Positions 22,441-35,400 of a stretch of DNA of 64,000 bases are shown here, piece by piece. The position numbers and the translations under genes were made by a program. The notes beneath the pieces are model-generated. The model ran no database searches, was not told the origin of the DNA, and saw only the letters and a list, made by a program, of their open reading frames with translations. The number at the start of each line of letters is the position of its first letter. Within the stretch, counting starts at the first letter, position 1. Source of the stretch: Venturia oleaginea (taxonomy: Eukaryota; Ascomycota; Dothideomycetes; Venturiales; Venturiaceae); the NCBI GenBank assembly GCA_013176395.1, contig JABMLP010000010.1:248001-312000 (forward strand), given 5' to 3'.

Positions 22441-23864
22441 CTCGACGCGTTGCCGTTGCAGTTGCCTACAATGAAACGAAGCCTCATCTCAACTTGGAAC
22501 AGTGTCATCGTCTCCTCTATTTCCTCATCTCTCATCATTGCGACTTCACTAGCTAACATTTGTACTATCCACGCATCTTATTTCCTGGGATACATTGCGA
22601 ATCAAAAACATCAGATTATCTTTGGGTCCCTACTTGAGCTAGGGGTTCGGATCTCAACTCTTCCCTTTCTTTCTTTCTTTCTTTCCTCCCTTCATTCTCA
22701 CGATACCCTTCTTGTATATATATGTATATATATATATATATCCTTCCCACACTTTTTCCGACCGCTGTTCCATGCAATGGCGTTTGGCTTGCTTGATGGT
22801 GTTTGGGGTGGACGGATAGGATAAAATAAAATCCAAGGTCAGAAAAGGACAAACTTGTATCATTATCATTAGATTTTCCACTGGAGAGGGTTTTTGGTCG
22901 GTTTGGAGGCTGCTTGTATTTTATCACTGGGTATGCCATGGTGGTATCAATTGCGCTATCTGTTATTTCGCTTCTGGAAGGCGAGATGGGATGGATGGAC
23001 TGGTTAATTGGGGAAATTGTATCTTAACATGTTGCGACCACGCTTGAGGGTGTAAATCTTGATGAGTATAGAAAGACTCGAAATACGTGGTGGTTTCCAA
23101 TGACTTATACGATTTCTCATTTCAGAATAATTTTGCGAATCTTTCTGTGCCTGTGCATATATCGACTCCATCACATCAACACAAACCATAGCAGGTGCGG
23201 CGTGGAACATGAAGAATTCGAGGTAGTCACTCATAAATTTCATGATACCCATTTTCCCCAGATTGACATAACGCAACATTCCCACCTCGAAATAGGAGAC
23301 CATCCATGGAATCACCCCATCCCATCCATCACAGCCAAGCCACGAACCACAAACAAGGCTGAGTAACAAGACTTCGCCGCACCTAAATCATAACCAGACC
23401 AATCACGAAACCCCTGTCGTAGATAGAGGCTAATGAAGATAACGTGGATGTTATGCACGGTAATCCATGGTGCCGGGAATGTGAGTTGGTGTCGTGGAGA
23501 TGGAACGGGGGAGTGTGACTCATAGAAGGAGGGAGGGGTGCGGTAGACCAAGTCTGTCCTAGTCGAGACACGGGGAAACCGGATCAGTTACTTTTCGCGA
23601 GTCAAAATCGGGCCATTTCCGACGCTCGCTCGGTAAGTTGTGATAGAGGTGTGTGTTTTTCGGGTTGCGGCGAGGATGTAGGTGCTCTCTTGTGACACCT
23701 TTTCAAGGCCGCGATTTTGGGTCTCAAACACTGGGGATGGAAGTGAATGCCTGCTCGGTTGAGACAACCCGTCAACGGGGAGAACGAGACCGAAAGAAGT
23801 TATACCTGGAGGAGAGGCCTCATTGATCGAAGCGTGTTGATGGATAGGCAGGGTTAAGGTGAGT
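22441..23864. other. Spacer with microsatellites
   Basis: Contains a (CTTT)n tract near 22665-22685 and a TA-rich repeat at 22714-22741. A minus-strand frame of 121 codons (23004-23369) has hydrophobic stretches but no ATG context, neighbours or motif I can rely on. The rest holds 3' ends of the flanking converging genes. Confidence 0.45.
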
Positions 23865-25635
23865 CTACACCCCTGTGCCTGGGAAGGCGCCTCCTTTTGA
23901 GAGCACCACCATGCTGCGCTCGCGGGAGATGTAGCCTTTCATGAGACCCTGGAGATTTGATAGGTTAGCATTGACTCGTAAAAAATGAAATCCATGGCTA
24001 CAACTCAAAAGATATGCCGGTCCGTCGTGCCCAAGGCATCACTTCTTCTCCTCGGTAGGCACGCAAATCGCCACGCAAGCATGTACACGATGTGCGAGAC
24101 ACAGTTACGTACCTTGTAAATCATGTTTGCCAACATACACTCCACCTCATCGTCCTCTAGCACCTCACCGTTCGTCTGCCCAAGACTAAGCCGGACAGCG
24201 GCCGCAAACTCAGCAACGGGGATACGAGTTCGGCGGACACGATTCTCCTCAGTCTGCCCTTCTTTTAGCGTTTCATAGCCACCAATGACAAAGACTTTCC
24301 GCATCAGATTCCGCACGACGACGTCCCGGCCACGCTCGAGTGTCAGGTATATGCGTCGTTTGATGAACTCGGATTCACCTGCCAGCAGCGCGGCATCGAA
24401 TCCGGCTAGATCAGCAAGCTTGATACTCGAGATCAGCTGGCCGAACAGACGTTGAAGTTGGGGGTACTGTCCCAGAAGAGTCGCCGTCGGGAGTTTATGC
24501 GACGTGATCAAGTGACATGGGATGAGGTAGGTCAGAATGAGTCTACAGGTTAGGAGTGGTTAGTAATACTCAGACTGTACATCGTGTGAATGACTTACTC
24601 AAGGTTCTTCGTTGCATCTTTGTGGCAGCCATTCCAGGACTCCGTCAAATGTCTCTCAGCCTGTGACAAGGTCAGTCTAAGACAAATTGAACTTGTCGTG
24701 TGACCAAACACACCTTTGCATAGTCCTCATCCAGAAAAGATATCACTCCCGAGTAATAGTTGAAGGTCACCTGGTGGGATTTTGGGAAAGCATCCAAAGG
24801 CGGCATGTCTGAAGACGACGCGGCAATTGATCTCAAAGGGTTCTTGGCCAGATTGAGAGAACCGAGCTACATTGTACATCCACGTTAGCTCTGCTGGAGC
24901 ATTGAATCCGGAGGTACGCGGCATACTTTGAAATAGATTTTGAAGAGAAGATTGGTCACGTAGTAAAGTCCCCATTTGCGAGACTCGTCAAGCGGTGCCC
25001 TACACAGACCACTTAGCGAAACAATTTGATTGTTAAGTATCTAACAGGTCACCGTACCTATCGCTGATGCAAGCACTGAAGATTCGGTTCACTTGCCGGG
25101 CTGCATCCTGCAGGCATTCATTCTTTCCTCCGCCCAGCTCTTCCTGGAAACCTTCATTGAAACTTAGACTCACGTCGGGCGGTTTCTCCTGATCGTCTAC
25201 CTTGACCGCAAAGTTGCGAAGATATTTCCCTGCCGCATACAAACATGGAATAGTCCAAGCTGCGAACAGCTGTGTTTGGTAGCCTCGAAGCAGGGCATTG
25301 AGGACTTCCTTCCAGGCATCGTAAACCTTCTTCCAATCAGCAAGCTTCCCCTGGTTGATAGACTCTTCCACTGCCAGCAGCTCGCCGATAGCCTTCCAAT
25401 ATGCCATGTAGAGTTCGACCCAGGCATACGCTTCCTGCTTTTGTAACCGGGGACTGACACTGTAGACAATGGCACTCTTCAGGTCACCCTGGATCGTATA
25501 TGTGCTGCTGCCTCGGTAGAAGCCATATAGTAGACCAGCATCGTTTGCGGGAGCGACTGGTGTTATTGATTCGGCGAGCTTGTAGCCACTCTCTTCAACA
25601 TGAGCCTCGCGGAATATGTCCAGGACAGCGTCCAT
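23865..25635 (-). CDS. CSN12: Csn12/Thp1-like PCI-domain protein
   Basis: Six exons on the minus strand: 25058-25635, 24927-24999, 24714-24866, 24599-24660, 24113-24542, 23865-23948. All phases agree and give 459 residues. The N-terminal half is helical repeat sequence ([38 protein letters not shown]). The signature [20 protein letters not shown] and [20 protein letters not shown] matches Csn12. A PCI winged-helix region follows ([53 protein letters not shown]). Csn12 associates with the COP9 signalosome and, in yeast, with Thp3 in transcription and splicing-linked mRNA work. Length is as expected. The gene is divergent from eL20 with a 290-base shared upstream region. Confidence 0.92.
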
Positions 25636-25925
25636 TGTGAGGCGTGCGCCTTAAGTAGGCAGATTCTGGTGATGGGCGTGGTTATCGGTATTGGACATCC
25701 ATACGAGCGGGAACTGGGAAGTACTGGGGGAAACAGTGGAATGTTTCGATGGACGTCGATTGGGGCCGATTCCCAATATGGCTTAGCTTTATTCCAGCCC
25801 ACGAAATCCAAAATTGATTCTTGCCTCTACTCCCCGAGTACCGACAACTAACCACCAGGACAAAACAGTTACAGTACGTCTCCAGTTGCCGAACAATTCC
25901 GAATCGATCGCTAACATCGCTGCAG
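25636..25925. promoter_or_regulatory. Shared divergent promoter of CSN12 and eL20
   Basis: Only 290 bases separate the two start codons, which point away from each other. The sequence must hold both 5' untranslated regions and promoters. No canonical element was identified with confidence. Confidence 0.6.
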
Positions 25926-26907
25926 ATGGGTAAGTCAAGACATGCCCTCCTCCCCACGCCCGACGAAGAGCTTTCCAAGAAATACCTGCGCACTGCGTCA
26001 ACTCCGAATTGGAACGCGATCAATGATACGAGGGCTATGATTTGGAGAAAGAGAAGACGATTGAACATGACGCTGGATTCGAAATCGAAGGCTCGAACGA
26101 ACGATTCGCAGCATATTATTTTCCTCACCCGCGCACTCTCGATACCACCTCATACGAAATAAAGCATCACACTCGGGGCATGGCGGCATTCGGAAAAGCT
26201 CTCCTTCGAACCCTTTGGACACTTCGACAATGGCAACTTTGAGATCTACAAGGGAAGACATGACTGACAATTCCTTCTAGGTCGTCTCACGGAATACCAA
26301 GTCATTGGGCGTCACTTGCCCTCTGAGGCAAACCCAACCCCAAAGCTCTACCGCATGCGCATCTTTGCACCCAATGATGTCGTTGCAAAGTCCCGCTTTT
26401 GGTACTTTCTCTCCAAGTTGCGAAAGGTCAAGAAGACCAACGGTGAGATCGTCGGTTTGAACGTTGTGCGTAGTCCCTCGCAAATTCCCAGAAGTTCATC
26501 AATGCTGATCATGATTAGATCCACGAGAAGCGCCCACAGAAGGTCAAGAACTTCGGTATCTGGATTCGTTACGATTCGCGCTCCGGCACCCACAACATGT
26601 ACAAGGAGTACCGTGAGATGTCAAGATGTGAGGCTGTCGATGCTCTTTACCAGGACATGGCCGCCCGTCACCGTGCTCGCTTCCGATCAGTTCACGTAAG
26701 CCTTGAAGCTGGTAGGGTACCAATACACGATGCTTACAATTTTTGCAGGTCCTCAAGGTTGTCGAGATCGAGAAGACCGACGACATCAGACGCCCATACC
26801 TCAAGCAGCTCACCACCAAGGGTCTGTCGTTCCCTCTACCACATCGTATTCCAAAGGCAGCCACCAAGAAGATCTTCGCTGCCAACAGGCCAGCCACTTT
26901 CTATTGA
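25926..26907 (+). CDS. RPL20: 60S ribosomal protein eL20 (L18a)
   Basis: Four exons: 25926-25929 (only ATGG), 26281-26465, 26519-26695, 26749-26907; 174 residues. The protein reads [17 protein letters not shown] and continues with [73 protein letters not shown] and the terminal RPATFY, all hallmarks of eL20. It is a component of the large ribosomal subunit. The first exon carries just four coding bases and is followed by a 351-base intron, the usual long first intron of fungal ribosomal protein genes. Start choice rests on the splice phase (ATG G|GT CGT) and on homology of the second residue onward. Confidence 0.95.
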
Positions 26908-27725
26908 GCGAGCGTCATATTATGGTGTTATGGGGTGGTTTTCAATCAAAGATCGGATATCAATGGCATGGACTGTTGTATAGTTCCAAGTAGCCAGGTA
27001 TGAATGAAAAGGCACTCGGGGTTTCCATTTTTTTATGCCCATTATGTATCGTGCGTGAGGGGATGGACCCGTCTCGGTCGGAATCTACTACACAGTCCTC
27101 GTTCGCTGTGTCCTCTGGAGCACCTCTAGTCGCTCCTGTCAAAAAATATAAGGCGACAAAAGCCTCTATACAACGAAGAATGGTACTCAAGAACCAGTCT
27201 GGTCCAGCCCTCATTCAAATCGGTTTCACGGGAGCTTGGTGCATTAGGACCGACTTTCAAATATGACTCCACCCTCCCAACACCATCTTTCATCTCTACA
27301 ACCCTACAATTTGATCGTGTGCACCTCTGCATCAATTGTAGGACGTCTCCATCAGGGAGAGACAAAATGCGTGTTGGCCTTCGTCAGACTCCTCACACAG
27401 GGACAGATGTCTGCAAATATGGATCGATCGCTGTGGTGGCTGTTGAAAAGCCATAGGCCTAGAGGCCTCAATGCAACTCAAGCCGTCGCCCCGCATCTAT
27501 TGGCGATGTACAAACCTGATGGTATTTCCTTACTCTAATCTTGACCATCCCTTCATCTTCCACGCTCCTTCCTTTCTCTACATTCAGCGTGGGCTCTTAC
27601 CACAACTCCATCCATACACCATTACCTCTACTTTCGAGACGTCAAACCTTGATCGCACAATGCCGATTACCAGGACCCCTAACTCCCCTGATTTTAACCT
27701 GCATTCCTAGACGTCCGCTCATTCA
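26908..27725. other. Spacer upstream of the histidine kinase gene
   Basis: No supported gene. It holds the eL20 3' region and the histidine kinase upstream region. A frame at 27471-27710 has an ATG but no conserved content; it may be 5' leader sequence with upstream ORFs. Confidence 0.45.
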
Positions 27726-30700
27726 ATGTCGTTTGACTGGATTCGCAACGCTGATCTACCTGTCTCGGATTACTGTCAAAGACTGCGCAAGCACAACTGG
27801 CTGCTAACCAATCTCGGACCCTTGGAGGGATGGCCAGCACTACTTCGTCAACACGTCTTACAGATAATGGTTAACCCAGCTCCACGCATCATTTGTTGGG
27901 GAGAGGAGCTTACATTGATCTACAACGAAGCTGCGCTTCCATTGGTACCTTTCCGTCGCATTATTACAAATAGTTCTTCCAAAGATCTGACCTGAGTCCA
28001 GGTACAAGTCATGGGAAAGCACTCTGACCAGCTTGGTCAGCCAATATTTTTATTTTGGGGCGAACTTCTTGAGCAAGGCGTTCGAGCGATGTTCGATGAA
28101 GTGATGATTCATGGCAGACCAGTTGTGTTGGAGAATCACTATTTCGAGCTTCAAAAACCTGCATCAAGCTCATCGGGAACTCCAGCATCCATAGCTTCCG
28201 ACATGCATGAAGACCAACCTCGTCGTTCTAGGGAGGGTTACTATACCATGAACCTGCTTCCAATATTTGACACCGAGGGTGGAGTAACTGGTGTGCTTTA
28301 TGAGGGCATGGAAACGACGTGCTATGTCATTGCTGATAGACGTATGTCGACCATTCTACGCATCGAAGACAGCAGCTCCGAGGTCACTACTCTCAAAGAA
28401 GCCTGGAAAGCAGTTTTGAATGGACTTGATCACAACGTGCAAGACGTACCATTTGCTTTACTCTATTCCACGACGGAATGTCCCACAAACAGTCCAGTCG
28501 CAGACCGCGTCTCATTAGAAGGATCGATTGGGCTGTCGCCAGATCACCCTCTTGCGCAGTTAAGTTCCTCGAACACAAGTCTAACCGCGTTCATGGAACA
28601 AGTTTTAGCTTTCGGGGAGCCAATGATATTGAATTGCTCTGATCTCAAATGGCAATCTGGGGGGCCAACTGGTCCACAGCAAACCGGCCAGTCCAATCCA
28701 AGGACCTCCGATAAAGAGGCAGATATCCGCTCCCGTCGCGGCTCGCCTGCATTCCTATGCCTTTCTGAGTCAAGATCTAGCAGCAACGAAATTTTTACCC
28801 CTCGCCACCAGCCGTTCATCATTCCTGGACGAGGTTTCGACCAACCTGTGGATTCCATGTTGGTTCTACCCATACTGCGCTTGCGAGACTCTAGACCTAT
28901 TGGAATTCTTGTCCTGGGGATGAATCCTCAGAGACCCTACGATGATTGTTATCAGCAATGGGTGAGGCAACTGACGGAGACCCTTGTTCGAATCACAGCT
29001 TCCATTTCGGTTCCCGAAGAGACAAGGCGTCAGCAGCGTGCTACTCAACAAATGGCACGGGAGCATTCAATCATCACATCTCACCTAATAGGAAGAAAGC
29101 GAGAAGAAGAGGTGACAGCGGCGATGCTCAAACGCATAGCAGACATGGCCCCCATCGGAATGGCTATGTTCGCTCCGGACGGACATCAGATATGGGTTGT
29201 AGGTCTTCCAATCTCAATTTCAGAGCCTTCCTTCGTTCAGTTCGGTGTACTGACTCGCCGTCGCAGAATCAAGGATACGCGGACCATGTCAGAATACCAA
29301 GAGACGACATTGATATAGAATCGATAAAGACCCACATTCACCCCGACGACCAGGTGGTGATCGACGATGCGAAAGTGGGGAAGGCCTTGCCTCTGAACGA
29401 GATGAGGATATTGAGGGGTGATCCAGACCCTAATTTCGAACCGTTACCAGGCGATGATGGGTACGATTGGATCATGGCAGCCCCTCAACTACTCTACGAC
29501 GAATTCGGAAATGTCGAATCCGTGTTTGGGTGGACCATGGTGAGTACATGTATCATATTCGTTAACATCGGGGATTTTCGAATAACACAACTAGGACATA
29601 ACTCACAAGAAGAGGGCAGAGCGATTACAGGCCCATCGACTGGAGGAGCAAGCCCACAGAATCCAAGATATTTTAGAAGCAAAAGTAGGTCACCCTTGAC
29701 TATCAAATCGTCTTTTGGTATATACCGGTACTAATAGAATCCCTGCCACAGAGGCAGAGTGAGAATTTCATAGACATGGTTTCCCACGAAATGAGAAACC
29801 CTCTGTCTGCGATTATCCAATCGGCCGAACTCATCATATCAATCACAGAAAGCTCGAACAGTGTCAAGGATGACAGCGACTACAAAACCATCTTCGATGC
29901 AGCAGAAGTCATCGATCTTTGTGCCCATCATCAGAAAAGAATTGTTGACGACTTGCTCATGCTGTCGAAACTCGACGCCAAACTCCTCGTCATCTCCCAA
30001 GAGAAAGTGGACCCAACCAGCATCCTCCAGAGGATGCTACAGATGTACGAGGGCGAATTAAAAACTGCGGGCATCGAAACAGAGCTATTAGTCGATCAAA
30101 GCCTTAACGACATGACTATTGACCAGGTCATAGTTGATCCAAGTCGACTACTCCAGGTACTGATCAATATCTTCACGAATGCCATTAAATTCACCAAAAA
30201 ATCGACAAGGCGCAGAATCACTATCACTCTCTCAGCCTCGCATTCTCGTCCTACGCATGGTCCCTATGGGGGAAAATATATCCCATTCCGTCCTCAGCGC
30301 GAAAGATCCCAAAGCCACGAACAGGAAGACTCGCTGGACACGTCGAGGGACATGTTATTTCTTCAACTTGCAATCGAAGACACCGGCCAAGGTCTTTCCC
30401 CCGATGAGATGGGAGCCTTGTTCCAACGCTTCAGTCAGGCGTCACCGAAAACATATGGAAAATATGGGTTTGTCCATTACCACTCTAACGAACTTCTTAC
30501 GAAGCTGACAGCTGCGTCAGAGGTAGCGGATTGGGACTGTTCATATCTCGAGAATTGATAGAACTTCAGGACGGTCAAATTGGCGTGCATTCTGTTTTGG
30601 GAGAAGGAACAACCTTTTTTTGCTACGTCAAATGCAAAAGACCCGACCCAGAGCCTAGGACATCCAATGAACAAAGAAGACGTAGCCCTGCGTTTGACAT

Positions 30701-31544
30701 CGCACAAGAGGCCAAGCAGCATAAATACGACGCTCAACTGACAGGACACGACACGCGGCTTGCCACGGCACACCCTCCAGATAGTCCTCCATATAGTTCT
30801 CCAGATACTCCAGACAGTCAGATGCACTCGATCCTCGATCTCTCATCGTTACCTCCAGCTTCCCCTCTTGGGGAATTTTCGCCTCCCAAGCAATTGGGCG
30901 TGATTCACGTAAGTGAATTTGGTGCAAGCTAAAGTTCAGGCTGTCTGCTGACTACTAATACGTTCGCTCAGGTTCTCATTGTCGAAGATAACAAAATCAA
31001 CCAGAAAATCTTGTCGCAGCAGCTGAAGCGTGAGGGGTGTATTACACATACAGCTGATCATGGAGGCCAAGCCCTCGACTTTCTTCTTCGGTCTACTCTC
31101 GCAATCCCTCAAGGTTTGTTTGTCGATGTTCAGGGATTCACAACGTGCTCTATCATCCTCCTTGATGTCGAAATGCCAGGTAGGCTGTCTTTCAGTCACT
31201 TTATTCCCTCGGATCTGTGCACCAGTCCTTCTCATTTCCTTCCGACAGACTTAGCTTAGCTTGCTGACATTTCGGAAGTTATGGATGGCCTCTCAGCAGC
31301 GCGACGCATTCGTGAGCTTGAACGGGAAGGAAGGCTCAGAAGACACATTCCAATCATAGCGGTCACAGCCAACGCGAGAGCACAACAACGTGGGGAAGCA
31401 TTGGAGGCCGGCATGAATTCTGTGATAACCAAACCTTTCAAGATTCCAGACTTGGTGGAAAAGATGAGGTACTGGATTCTCGAAACTGATGCTAGACGAG
31501 TTGATGAGTGGAAGACTGTAACTGGAAGAGAGTATATCTCGTGA
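27726..31544 (+). CDS. Hybrid histidine kinase (sensor, HisKA, HATPase, receiver)
   Basis: Eight exons: 27726-27944, 28002-29195, 29267-29539, 29595-29684, 29752-30467, 30521-30908, 30972-31179, 31279-31544; phases agree and give 1117 residues. The N-terminus (LLTNLGPLEGWPALLRQHVL, PRIICWGEELTLIYNEA) is a PAS-like sensor typical of fungal hybrid kinases. A GAF-like part (about 120-430) and a second PAS (ADMAPIGMAMFAPDG to VFGWTM) follow. The H-box FIDMVSHEMRNPLSAI places phospho-His at residue 604. ATP-binding boxes are INIFTNAIKFTKKS, EDTGQGLSPDEMGALFQRF and GGSGLGLFISREL. The C-terminal receiver has VLIVEDN, phospho-Asp about 1025 (ILLDVEMPVMDGL), AVTANA and TKPF. No membrane span is seen, so it is probably cytosolic, feeding a phosphorelay through an HPt protein. 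The donor of intron 2 (GTTGTA at 29196) is weak, so that junction is less certain. Confidence 0.92.
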
Positions 31545-32461
31545 AGACGGTTGGACATTGTTGTTTTCCTATAGCAATATACCCTTTGCGTGGTTTTCCA
31601 AATGGTCGTAACTTGAAGCCTAATAGACGCTTGTCTTTAGTTTGATCACATGAATGTCACATGCTCGTTGGAATATTGTTATAGTACATTGTAAGACCCC
31701 AAAAGTCGGTTGTGCCCAAGAAGACCACGCCTTGGGTAGCTAGCGGCCGCCAACGGTTCGGCACGAAATACCAAGACCAAGGCACAGTGTCTGAGATGTA
31801 TCCGTAGCCGCGCAACGCGGCCGTAACACCTTTCTGAGGTCATCATAGTGAGGGAGCGAAAGGTACACCATCAGCCATCGCATCTTCGTGCCTTTGCCAG
31901 CTCCACGGCCAGCTGTCCATCAATATTCGGGCCAGACGGCGACATTTAGGCTTTCGGCCAACTCTGCTAAGGACCTGCAAGCAGCCCAACGAAGCATGGA
32001 GATGCTGGCTAGGACGGCTGGGATGCTATATTCGCGCTCCGCATAACGTGATAGATCCATCGGCATGGCACCTCTTCCGGGTCCATGCGACAACGTCTTT
32101 TACCATACATAGTACGTGGCTCCAATCGCATCGAGCCAAGCCGGCATTTGGGACAGAGTCGTAAATCGGTATTCTACAACGTCAACCACCATCTAACGAC
32201 ATCTCTTTCGTGGCGCATTCTCAGTGGACTTGCCTTTGGGTGTCTAGATTGACCACCACCATTCCTGTCACCCTACGTTCACGCCCTCAATTCGCTCACC
32301 CAACATGACAGTTGTACCAATTCGTCTCTCGGCAGATTGAGTCAATCTTGCTCTGACGTATCTATTTCAAGTACCCGTCCTTTTTTAATTCGCTGCTTTA
32401 CTGACATACAGGTCCCATATCCATTACACCATTGGTTGGTATTCATGTATTTTTATAACTC
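31545..32461. other. Spacer between kinase and giant repeat-protein gene
   Basis: No gene recognised. GC-rich patches (GCGGCCGC near 31743, CGCAACGCGGCC near 31813) occur, but no reading frame or RNA gene can be supported. The right end is the upstream region of the 32462 gene. Confidence 0.45.
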
Positions 32462-35400
32462 ATGGGGCTTTGGGGAATCCTTAATCCGCACTTCAACGAT
32501 CCCCGGAAAGACGCGAAAAGAGCTTTCGTAAAGAAGTGGCTTGATAACCTAGAGCCTCCGGAAGAGCACCCATTCGACTACTTTGAACAATCCGAGTCTG
32601 AATCCGAATCTGAATCTGAATCAGATTCAGAAACCGAGTTACCCGCTATGAGAAGATACGACCTTTCAAACGTGTCATTCTCCCCATGGAGAAATGCGGG
32701 AGATTCAGCTTTGCAAAGCTCGACACCATATTCGTATGCTGCACCAGCTGGTGGTGGTCCATCCTACTCTTATAGTCGACGGTTAAAACCTGTGCCATAT
32801 CCAACTTGGAACGACGACGGCATTGTCCAGGAGGAGAGCTCAGAATCAGAGTCAGCCGACGGGGAAAATGAAGAAGAAGAAGAAGAAGATGATGATGATG
32901 ATGAAATTGGTGAGTAGATGTTTGTGAACATGGATTTTAGAACTAGGGCTAACTCAGAGGACAAGTTGCTGAGAGCAGTGGCACTCAATCATCACCGTCG
33001 CCCGTCGTAGAAGATGCTCAAGGTTCTCAAGATGCTCAAGGTTCTCAAGATGCTCAAGGTTCTCAAGATGCTCAAGGTTCTCAAGATGCTCAAGATTCTC
33101 AAGATGCATCGCAAAATGCACCACCACCACCACCACCGCCACCCCCTCCCCCTCCACCGCCACCACCAGACGAGAGCCCCGAACCCCAATCTGAACCCGA
33201 GTCACCAAAGGTGGGACAATCCCTCTATGTGTGTGGAGAAAAGTATCTAATGATAGACGTAGTCTTCGGATCCCGCGCTGCCTCCCTGCCCCCCTTTAGA
33301 GGCAAAAAACGACCCACCCCCTCTCCCGGACCCTCCACAACCTCCTCCAATTCCAGTAGACGCGTCACCACTACCATTGGAAGACGTGAGCTTAGACGAA
33401 AGCCCTCCATCTCCTCCTTCCCACCCAGAAACAAACGAATCAGCGTCGTCAGACTTGCCATCAACCTCCTCAGAAGCGGAAGCAGTGATTAAAGAGGCCG
33501 AGATTGTAGAACAACCAGCACAAGCTGTCGAAGGGGAATCAGCCGAAGTTGTCGAACAGCAAGCTCAAGTAATCGAACAACCAGCACAAGCGATTGGAGA
33601 ACAACTAGTAGAGGCAGTGGAAAAACAAGATCAAACGATTGAAGGGCCTATTGACGGACCAGAACAGCCGCCGCCCCCCTTGCCAGAAGACAATCCAATC
33701 GCTGAAATACCCGCTCCACCACCACCACCACCTCCTCCTCCTCCTCCTCCTCCTCCTCCCCAAGAGACCGAGACCATACTCGAAATACCTGTAAAGCAAG
33801 AGTTAGCAGACGTTCCTGAGCCAGGATCACTTAGTATTTCGAAAAGCGTAGCATTCGATTCTAGTGTCCAAGACCCTAAAGGCGGTAAACTGGGAAGAAA
33901 GGACAAAAAGAGCGAGAAAGTGAAGGTAGCCAGGGCCCAGGCTATAAAGGACGAAAAGAAGGCAAAAGAGGATGCCCAGAAGGAAAAGGAGCGCGTAAAA
34001 CGCAAGGCTTTAAGCGAAAACACAAGAGTGGTCAAGAACGCCAAAGGCCAGATTGTGGTGATCACCGAGAAGAAGGCCACGACCGCGCCGGAAAAGAAGG
34101 AGGCGAGTACTAAGGATATCAAATCTTCGGCCTCGAAAAGTTCTAAGAAGCTCGACAAAAAAGGCAAAGGCAATGATAAGGAGGAGAAAAGGAGTGGCAT
34201 GGAGGACAAAGGGGAAAGGAGAGATGATAAGCCCCTGAAGGGCGTGCTGAAAGAGCCTACTCCATCCTTTGATGGCAAGCCGAAAGAGTCGATCTGTGAA
34301 GAGCCTGAAGCTACGATGGCTGAGACAAGCTCAGAGGAAGTCCCAGCTACAAGTGATGAAATTTCCGCCCCCGGACAAGCGCAGGAGCCAGTCGTACCAA
34401 CACCAGTAGCTGATGCAGAACCTAGCGGTGACGGTACGTTAAATCCATTTCTTTGCGCTGCGAGAGAGTGGGCAGCAGAGCTTAGGTCAAGGGCGCGAAG
34501 TTGGAGGGCCCCTGCCCAAAAGAGCGGTTGCAAGATTGAGAAGTGGCGACAATCAATTCCCTTGTATCCTGCAGTTGAGAATTTATCGAGGAACAGTCTG
34601 GCCCTGTCCTTCGAAAGCCTGCCTGGAGACTAGAAAAATATGCTTCAGTCCATTCCGTCGTCCTGTTTGAGGTGTCGTGATATACTGGCTTCCCATCAAC
34701 GTGTGGCTGATTTCTTATGATGTAGACATTAACTGACAGGAATGTAGTTGAGGTCTCTACAGAGCCTGGGTCTGAGGCCATAACAACAGAGGCGTTGCCT
34801 GTCGTTATGGAAGTCCCAGCAGTTGTCAGTACAGAACACGAGGGCGTCCCACACCCCCCTGAGCTCTTGAGCGAAACGGAAGGGATTGAGCAATCCAAGG
34901 CCGAAGAGAGCTCTACGCAACCTCAAGACGTGGCTATTACTGATCCCAGCACTGAAGTCCAGGCACAAACAGGCGAGGACGAAGCGATGTATGCCTCAAA
35001 AGGCGAGACAGACCCAATTCCTATTGAAGAATCCAATAAACCCGAGCAGGTCCCTGAGATTTCGAATGAAACGCCCGAAATAGTAAAAGCAGTCGTAGAA
35101 CCGCTACAGCCTGTCCCAGAAGAACTGGCCAGCCCAGATTCTGCAGACGTAGTATCGAGCGAGGTAAAAGCCATGGACGGGCCTGCGGTAATTGCTGAGC
35201 CAATTTTGGACGAAACGACAGACCTACAGAACAATGCTCCAGTGGAGATTTCTCACAATGTCCAAGGCAGCCCTACAGATGAATCGCAATATGTGGCTAT
35301 TGAAAAGCAGGAAAGTTCGGCAGAACTCGTCGAAGGCGCGCACGCTGCAGACGTCGCCCCAAAGGCTGAAATAGTAGCCGGACCAACTCAATCTGAAGGC

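Noticed and set aside
23004..23571. Minus-strand frames with hydrophobic segments, faintly like the end of an RTA1-type membrane protein
   Set aside because: The frames are broken, no start or clear motif exists, and the resemblance is too weak; at most a relic.
25930..26280. Possible snoRNA in the first eL20 intron
   Set aside because: CTGA near the 3' end has no convincing partner C box or terminal stem.
33014..33250. Plus-strand frame with Met-Leu-Lys and poly-His repeats
   Set aside because: It is a shifted reading of the 18-base repeat and polyproline tract of the giant gene's exon 2.
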